A stretch of DNA of 9,709 nucleotides from an uncultured Eubacteriales bacterium (lineage in GTDB: Bacteria > Bacillota > Clostridia > Christensenellales > Aristaeellaceae), in the NCBI GenBank assembly GCA_900540045.1, contig UQEF01000098.1, forward strand, positions 1 to 9,709. The letters are read 5' to 3'. The position numbers were made by a program, and so were the translations under genes. Shown here piece after piece: positions 6,691 through 9,709 of the stretch. Every line of letters begins with the position of its first letter. Position 1 is the stretch's first letter. The notes below the pieces were generated by a model. That model was given only the letters and a program-made list of their open reading frames with translations, searched no databases and was not told the origin of the DNA.

Positions 6691-6695
6691 GGAGG
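6691..6695 (+). promoter_or_regulatory. Ribosome binding site that fixes the FAD/Rieske start
   Basis: GGAGG followed by seven bases and ATG (6703-6705). The reading frame is open back to 6610, but the upstream codons show no ribosome binding site and no family resemblance, so the internal ATG is the better start. Confidence 0.75.
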
Positions 6696-6702
6696 CGACG
6701 GC

Positions 6703-8058
6703 ATGCAGCAGAAAACCTTTTGGATGCACAGGGAACAGCAGGAATACCCGATTCTGCGGGGACGACACAGCGCGGACGCGGCGGTGGTCGGCGGCGGGCT
6801 GACAGGGCTGATGACGGCCCTGTGGCTCAGCCGCGCCGGCCTGCGCGTGGCGCTCGTGGAGGCCGTCCGTCTGGGAAGCGGCGCCTCCGGATGCTGCGCG
6901 GGCGTGGTGAGCCTGTGCGGCGGACTGCGCTATGCGCGTGTGGAAAAGCAGCTTGGAGCCGGAGCTGCCGGCGCCTATGCCCAGACGCTGTCCGGCGCCT
7001 TTCGCGCGCTGCGTGAACTGGCCCGTGAGCAAGGGCCTTCCTCCGGCTGGCGGGACGCCGATGTGCGGGTGGTAACCGAAAACGACGGCGGCATGCGCAT
7101 GTTGGAGCGGGAGGCGCAGGCCATGATGCGGGCAGGGGTGGCTGCCACGGTGGGCGCGCCTTCTCTGTGTCCGCTGCCCGCCGCAGCGGCACTGACCGTC
7201 AAGGACATGGGCATGCTGAACCCCGCGCGCTTTCTGCGCTATCTGGCGGCGCAGGCGGTACGGAATGGCGTGAAGCTCTATGAAAGCTCACGCGCCACCT
7301 CGCTGGAAACCAACATGGTCCATACCGAGCGCGGAAGCATTCAGGCGCCGTATATCATAATCGCCACGGGATACCCCATCGTCAATACGCCAGGCTGGTA
7401 TTTTCTCAGGATGCAGCAGCGACAGGGGTGGTTGATGCCGCTGGAAGCCGCGGCACGGTTTGAGGGCATCTACCTGGATGCGGATGGGCGCTATGCGCTT
7501 CGGAATCTGCATGACGGCGCGCTGTTTCAGCTCAATGGAGGGCCTGTGGGCGCGCGGGAAAACCGTTCGGCGCTTGAGACCTTTCGCCGGACATACGCAC
7601 CCGCCCTGGGATGCGGAGAACCGGCGGGCGTATACGGCGGCGCGGAATGCGTCACGGCGGATGGCCTGCCCTTCATCGGCCCCTACAGTCGAAAGACCCC
7701 CAATCTGTTTGTGGCAGGCGGCTATGGCGGACAGGGGCTGACAGGGGCGATGCTGGCGGCTCAGATCATCAGCGCACGCGTGCTGGGGCTGCCGGGGGAG
7801 GGGTATGACCTCTACTGCGGCCAGCGCGGAGGCGTGACGCCGCGCTTTCTGCTGGGGCTGGCGGGGCGGTACGCGGGCGGTCTGGCGGCGAGGCATTGGG
7901 CCCCGCGCTGTCCGCACATGGGATGCCGGCTGGTCTATGACGCGCAGGCCCGCATCTGGGAGTGCCCCTGCCATGGATCGCGATTTGACGATATCGGACG
8001 CGTGCTAAGCGGTCCGGCCGTGCATGATGCGCAGGTGCGCCGGGGAAACGGCCGGTAG
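6703..8058 (+). CDS. FAD-dependent oxidoreductase (DAO fold) with C-terminal Rieske [2Fe-2S] domain
   Basis: The 451-residue protein joins a DAO-type flavin oxidoreductase to a Rieske cluster, like YhfW-type proteins of Bacillus; the physiological substrate of that family is unknown to me. The FAD domain begins with AAVVGGGLTG (26-35, GxGxxG) and the ribose-binding Glu53. A second FAD-contacting segment, ADGLPFIGPY (319-328) and FVAGGYGGQGLTGA (336-349), closes the domain. The Rieske motif is complete: CPH (403-405), 15 residues, then CPCH (421-424). Extra cysteines Cys408 and Cys423 sit where cytochrome bc-type Rieske domains form a disulfide. No signal peptide or membrane helix is evident, so it is probably cytoplasmic. 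Cys64, Cys65 and Cys72 cluster after the FAD-binding helix. It is divergent from the dehydrogenase, and its TAG stop directly touches the convergent rarA stop. Confidence 0.9.
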   Translation: MQQKTFWMHREQQEYPILRGRHSADAAVVGGGLTGLMTALWLSRAGLRVALVEAVRLGSGASGCCAGVVSLCGGLRYARVEKQLGAGAAGAYAQTLSGAFRALRELAREQGPSSGWRDADVRVVTENDGGMRMLEREAQAMMRAGVAATVGAPSLCPLPAAAALTVKDMGMLNPARFLRYLAAQAVRNGVKLYESSRATSLETNMVHTERGSIQAPYIIIATGYPIVNTPGWYFLRMQQRQGWLMPLEAAARFEGIYLDADGRYALRNLHDGALFQLNGGPVGARENRSALETFRRTYAPALGCGEPAGVYGGAECVTADGLPFIGPYSRKTPNLFVAGGYGGQGLTGAMLAAQIISARVLGLPGEGYDLYCGQRGGVTPRFLLGLAGRYAGGLAARHWAPRCPHMGCRLVYDAQARIWECPCHGSRFDDIGRVLSGPAVHDAQVRRGNGR

Positions 8059-9375
8059 TTATCCGTTGCGCTTGCGCCAGGCACGGATTTCTTCCAGCCG
8101 CGTCTTGAAACGGGTTTCCAGCCCCTGTCCAGTGGGGTGATAATAGGTTTTGCCTTTCAGCGAGTCCGGCAGGCACTGCATTGTGGTCAGCTTGTCCTGT
8201 GCATCGTGGGCGTACTGATATCCCTGTCCATAGCCCTCGCGGGCCATCAGCGGGGTGACGGCGTTGCGGATGACCAGCGGAACGGGCTCGGCCAGCTGGC
8301 GAAGCGCGTCCGTTTTGGCGGCCTCGTAGGCGGTGTAGAGCGAGTTGGACTTGGGCGCCAGCGACAGGTATACCACCGCCTGCGTCAGGTGCACCGAGCA
8401 TTCCGGCATGCCGATGAAGTGGCATGCCTGATATGCGGCCACCGCCAGTTCCAACGCGCGGGGGTCCGCGAGCCCCACATCCTCACTGGCAAAGCGCACC
8501 ACGCGCCGCGCTACATACAGCGGGTCCTCGCCGGCTTCCAGCATGCGAGCCAGCCAGTACACCGCCGCGTCGGGGTCGGAGTTGCGCATGCTTTTGTGCA
8601 GGGCGGAGATCAGGTTGTAGTGCTCCTCGCCCTTTTTGTCGTACAGCAGGGATTTGCGCGACAGGCACTGTTCCAGCATTTCCATGCTTACCTGCACGGA
8701 GCCTTCCGCGCTTTCGCCGTTGAGCACGGCCATCTCCAGCACCGACAGGGCGGTGCGCGCGTCGCCGTTGGCGAAGCGCGCAATCATGCCCAGCGCGTCC
8801 GGCGGAAGCTGTACGTTCATTCCGTCAAAGCCGCGCGGGTCCTCCAGGGCGCGGCGGAGCAGCAACGTCAGATCCTCCTCGCTCAGGGCGTGGAGGACAA
8901 AGACCCGGCAGCGGGACAGCAGCGCGCCGTTGATTTCAAAGGACGGATTTTCCGTGGTAGCGCCGATCAGAATGATGCTGCCCTTTTCCACAAAGGGCAG
9001 AAACGCGTCCTGCTGGGCCTTGTTGAAACGGTGAATTTCGTCCACAAAGACCAGTGTGCGCTCACCGTAACGCCGGTTTTCCTCGGCCTTCTGCATTACG
9101 GCGCGAATCTCGCGGATGCCGCTGGTCACGGCGGAAAAGTCGATGAAGGACGCTTTCGTATGCCCCGCGATGATGCGCGCCAGCGTGGTCTTGCCCACGC
9201 CCGGCGGGCCCCAGAAGATCATGGAGGAGAGATGATCGCTCTCAATCAGACGGGTGAGCACCTTGCCGGGGCCCAGCAGGTGACGCTGGCCCACAAATTC
9301 GTCCAGCGTGCGGGGACGAAGCCGTGCGGCCAGGGGCTGTGCTCCGTCCCGGTCAAAAAACGTCTGCTGCTCCAT
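8059..9375 (-). CDS. rarA: Replication-associated recombination protein A (RarA/MgsA), AAA+ ATPase
   Basis: RarA is a homotetrameric clamp-loader-like ATPase acting at stalled replication forks, with links to SSB and recombination in other bacteria. This 438-residue copy is full length. It has Walker A GPPGVGKT (56-63), Walker B LVFVDE (108-113) followed by IHRFNKAQQD, sensor 1 GATTENPSFE (138-147), the SRCR arginine-finger region (154-157) and sensor 2 GDARTA (204-209). The family-specific C-terminal half is intact, for example ISALHKSMRNSDPDAA and RRVVRFASEDVGLADP. The ATG is preceded by AAGGAGG at eight bases. It has a promoter of its own at 9406-9434, diverges from a MerR-type gene, and runs tail to tail into the FAD/Rieske gene with no spacing or terminator between the stops. 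Confidence 0.96.
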   Translation of the reverse strand: MEQQTFFDRDGAQPLAARLRPRTLDEFVGQRHLLGPGKVLTRLIESDHLSSMIFWGPPGVGKTTLARIIAGHTKASFIDFSAVTSGIREIRAVMQKAEENRRYGERTLVFVDEIHRFNKAQQDAFLPFVEKGSIILIGATTENPSFEINGALLSRCRVFVLHALSEEDLTLLLRRALEDPRGFDGMNVQLPPDALGMIARFANGDARTALSVLEMAVLNGESAEGSVQVSMEMLEQCLSRKSLLYDKKGEEHYNLISALHKSMRNSDPDAAVYWLARMLEAGEDPLYVARRVVRFASEDVGLADPRALELAVAAYQACHFIGMPECSVHLTQAVVYLSLAPKSNSLYTAYEAAKTDALRQLAEPVPLVIRNAVTPLMAREGYGQGYQYAHDAQDKLTTMQCLPDSLKGKTYYHPTGQGLETRFKTRLEEIRAWRKRNG

Positions 9376-9577
9376 GCCGTATGCCTCCTTGCGGGTTTTG
9401 TCCTCACTATACTGTTTCAGAGGGGAAAAAGCAAGCCCCGGCGCGCCAGAAAAAAACGGGGTGCGGCATGGTCCGCTTTGTGATAAGATGTGGGGGAAGC
9501 GGTCAGGCGTTTTTTGTCCCTCGCAAAAAGCTCAACCCGGCTTTGGAGTTTTCAGCAAAGCTCACACGGAGGCGTTC
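9376..9577. other. Divergent rarA-MerR intergenic region
   Basis: This 202-bp region holds the rarA promoter on the minus strand and must hold the promoter of the MerR-type gene on the plus strand. The only plus-strand candidate I see is an extended -10, TG-T-GATAAG (9479-9487), without a recognisable -35. Two short inverted repeats lie before the MerR gene: TTTTTG/CAAAAA (9511-9516 and 9524-9529) and GCTTTG/CAAAGC (9540-9545 and 9556-9561). MerR proteins usually bind a dyad in their own promoter, but neither repeat sits in a clear 19-20-bp spacer. Confidence 0.35.
9406..9434 (-). promoter_or_regulatory. Likely sigma-A promoter of rarA
   Basis: On the minus strand TTGCTT (9429-9434) and TATAGT (9406-9411) are 17 bp apart. 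The -10 is one base off consensus; the -35 keeps only TTG. The start point would be near 9399, giving a leader of about 24 nt with the ribosome binding site. Confidence 0.6.
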
Positions 9578-9709
9578 ATGCGTTATAAAATCGGCGATCT
9601 TGCACGGCTGTTCAACCTGTCCACCGAAAGCATCCGGCACTACGAGCGGCAGGGGCTGATTCATCCGCAGAAGGCGGAGGGATCATCCTACCGCTACTAT
9701 CAGGCGTGG
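9578..9709 (+). CDS. MerR-family transcriptional regulator (N-terminal 44 residues, cut by window edge)
   Basis: The ATG at 9578-9580, five bases after GGAGG, opens a frame to the right edge that begins MRYKIGDLARLFNLS and continues ESIRHYERQGLIHP, then SYRYY. This is the MerR winged-helix DNA-binding domain: helix-turn-helix with IGDLA, followed by the IRHYERQGLI recognition helix and wing. MerR proteins bind as dimers and remodel a promoter with a long spacer in response to a ligand held by the C-terminal domain. That domain is outside the window, so neither signal nor target can be named. It is divergent from rarA, but nothing shows that it regulates rarA. Confidence 0.92.
   Translation, partial: MRYKIGDLARLFNLSTESIRHYERQGLIHPQKAEGSSYRYYQAW

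Noticed and set aside
6610..6702. In-frame N-terminal extension of the FAD/Rieske protein
   Set aside because: These 31 codons have no ribosome binding site and no family match; GGAGG sits just before the ATG at 6703.
6568..7032. In-frame N-terminal extension of the hydroxyacid dehydrogenase back to 7032
   Set aside because: It lies opposite the FAD/Rieske gene, and the translation before MAKIIVTYGV is low-complexity. The internal ATG has a ribosome binding site and gives the normal family length.
9440..9447. GGCGCGCC palindrome upstream of rarA
   Set aside because: A single 8-bp GC palindrome is expected by chance in DNA of this composition, and it overlaps no clear promoter element.
8137..9483. 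Long open frame of 448 codons on the plus strand opposite rarA
   Set aside because: RarA on the minus strand is a complete, motif-perfect protein. The opposite frame gives a low-complexity His/Val/Gly-rich translation typical of antisense frames in GC-rich DNA, with no domain I recognise.

Overview
The window is a GC-rich stretch from what is most likely a Gram-positive bacterium of the Bacillota (Clostridia-like). The grounds are a GlgC/GlgD pair (GlgD is known essentially from Bacillota), purine-rich AGGAGG-type ribosome binding sites before nearly every gene, and a polysaccharide deacetylase of the type seen in spore formers. No mobile element, CRISPR array, tRNA or rRNA is visible. Base composition and codon use look even throughout, so the region reads as ordinary chromosome rather than a transferred island.

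Layout, left to right. (1) 1-3531, minus strand: a glycogen operon read glgB -> glgC -> glgD (glgD cut by the left edge), driven by a good sigma-A-type promoter at 3502-3531. GlgC makes ADP-glucose, GlgD is probably its non-catalytic partner subunit, and GlgB adds the alpha-1,6 branches. Glycogen synthase and phosphorylase are not in the window and may lie past the left edge. (2) 3532-3852: a non-coding interval with a clear terminator for the gene to its right, a GC-rich foldable block, and inverted repeats upstream of the glgB promoter. (3) 3853-5459, minus: a membrane-anchored polysaccharide deacetylase followed 29 bp later by a tandem OB-fold single-strand DNA-binding protein, together a likely two-gene operon. 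(4) 5593-6567, minus: a D-2-hydroxyacid dehydrogenase with its own terminator. (5) 6703-8058, plus: a DAO-type FAD oxidoreductase fused to a C-terminal Rieske [2Fe-2S] domain, divergent from the dehydrogenase. (6) 8059-9375, minus: the replication-fork AAA+ ATPase RarA, converging on the FAD/Rieske gene with its stop codon directly touching. (7) 9578-9709, plus: the first 44 residues of a MerR-family regulator, divergent from rarA.

The window is mostly housekeeping and storage metabolism. I found no convincing new multi-gene system. The items most worth a second look are the tandem-OB SSB without an acidic tail in an operon with a deacetylase whose NodB motif 1 is altered, a possible sporulation-sigma promoter before that deacetylase, the cysteine cluster in the FAD domain of the Rieske fusion, and the zero-spacing convergent stops of that gene and rarA.
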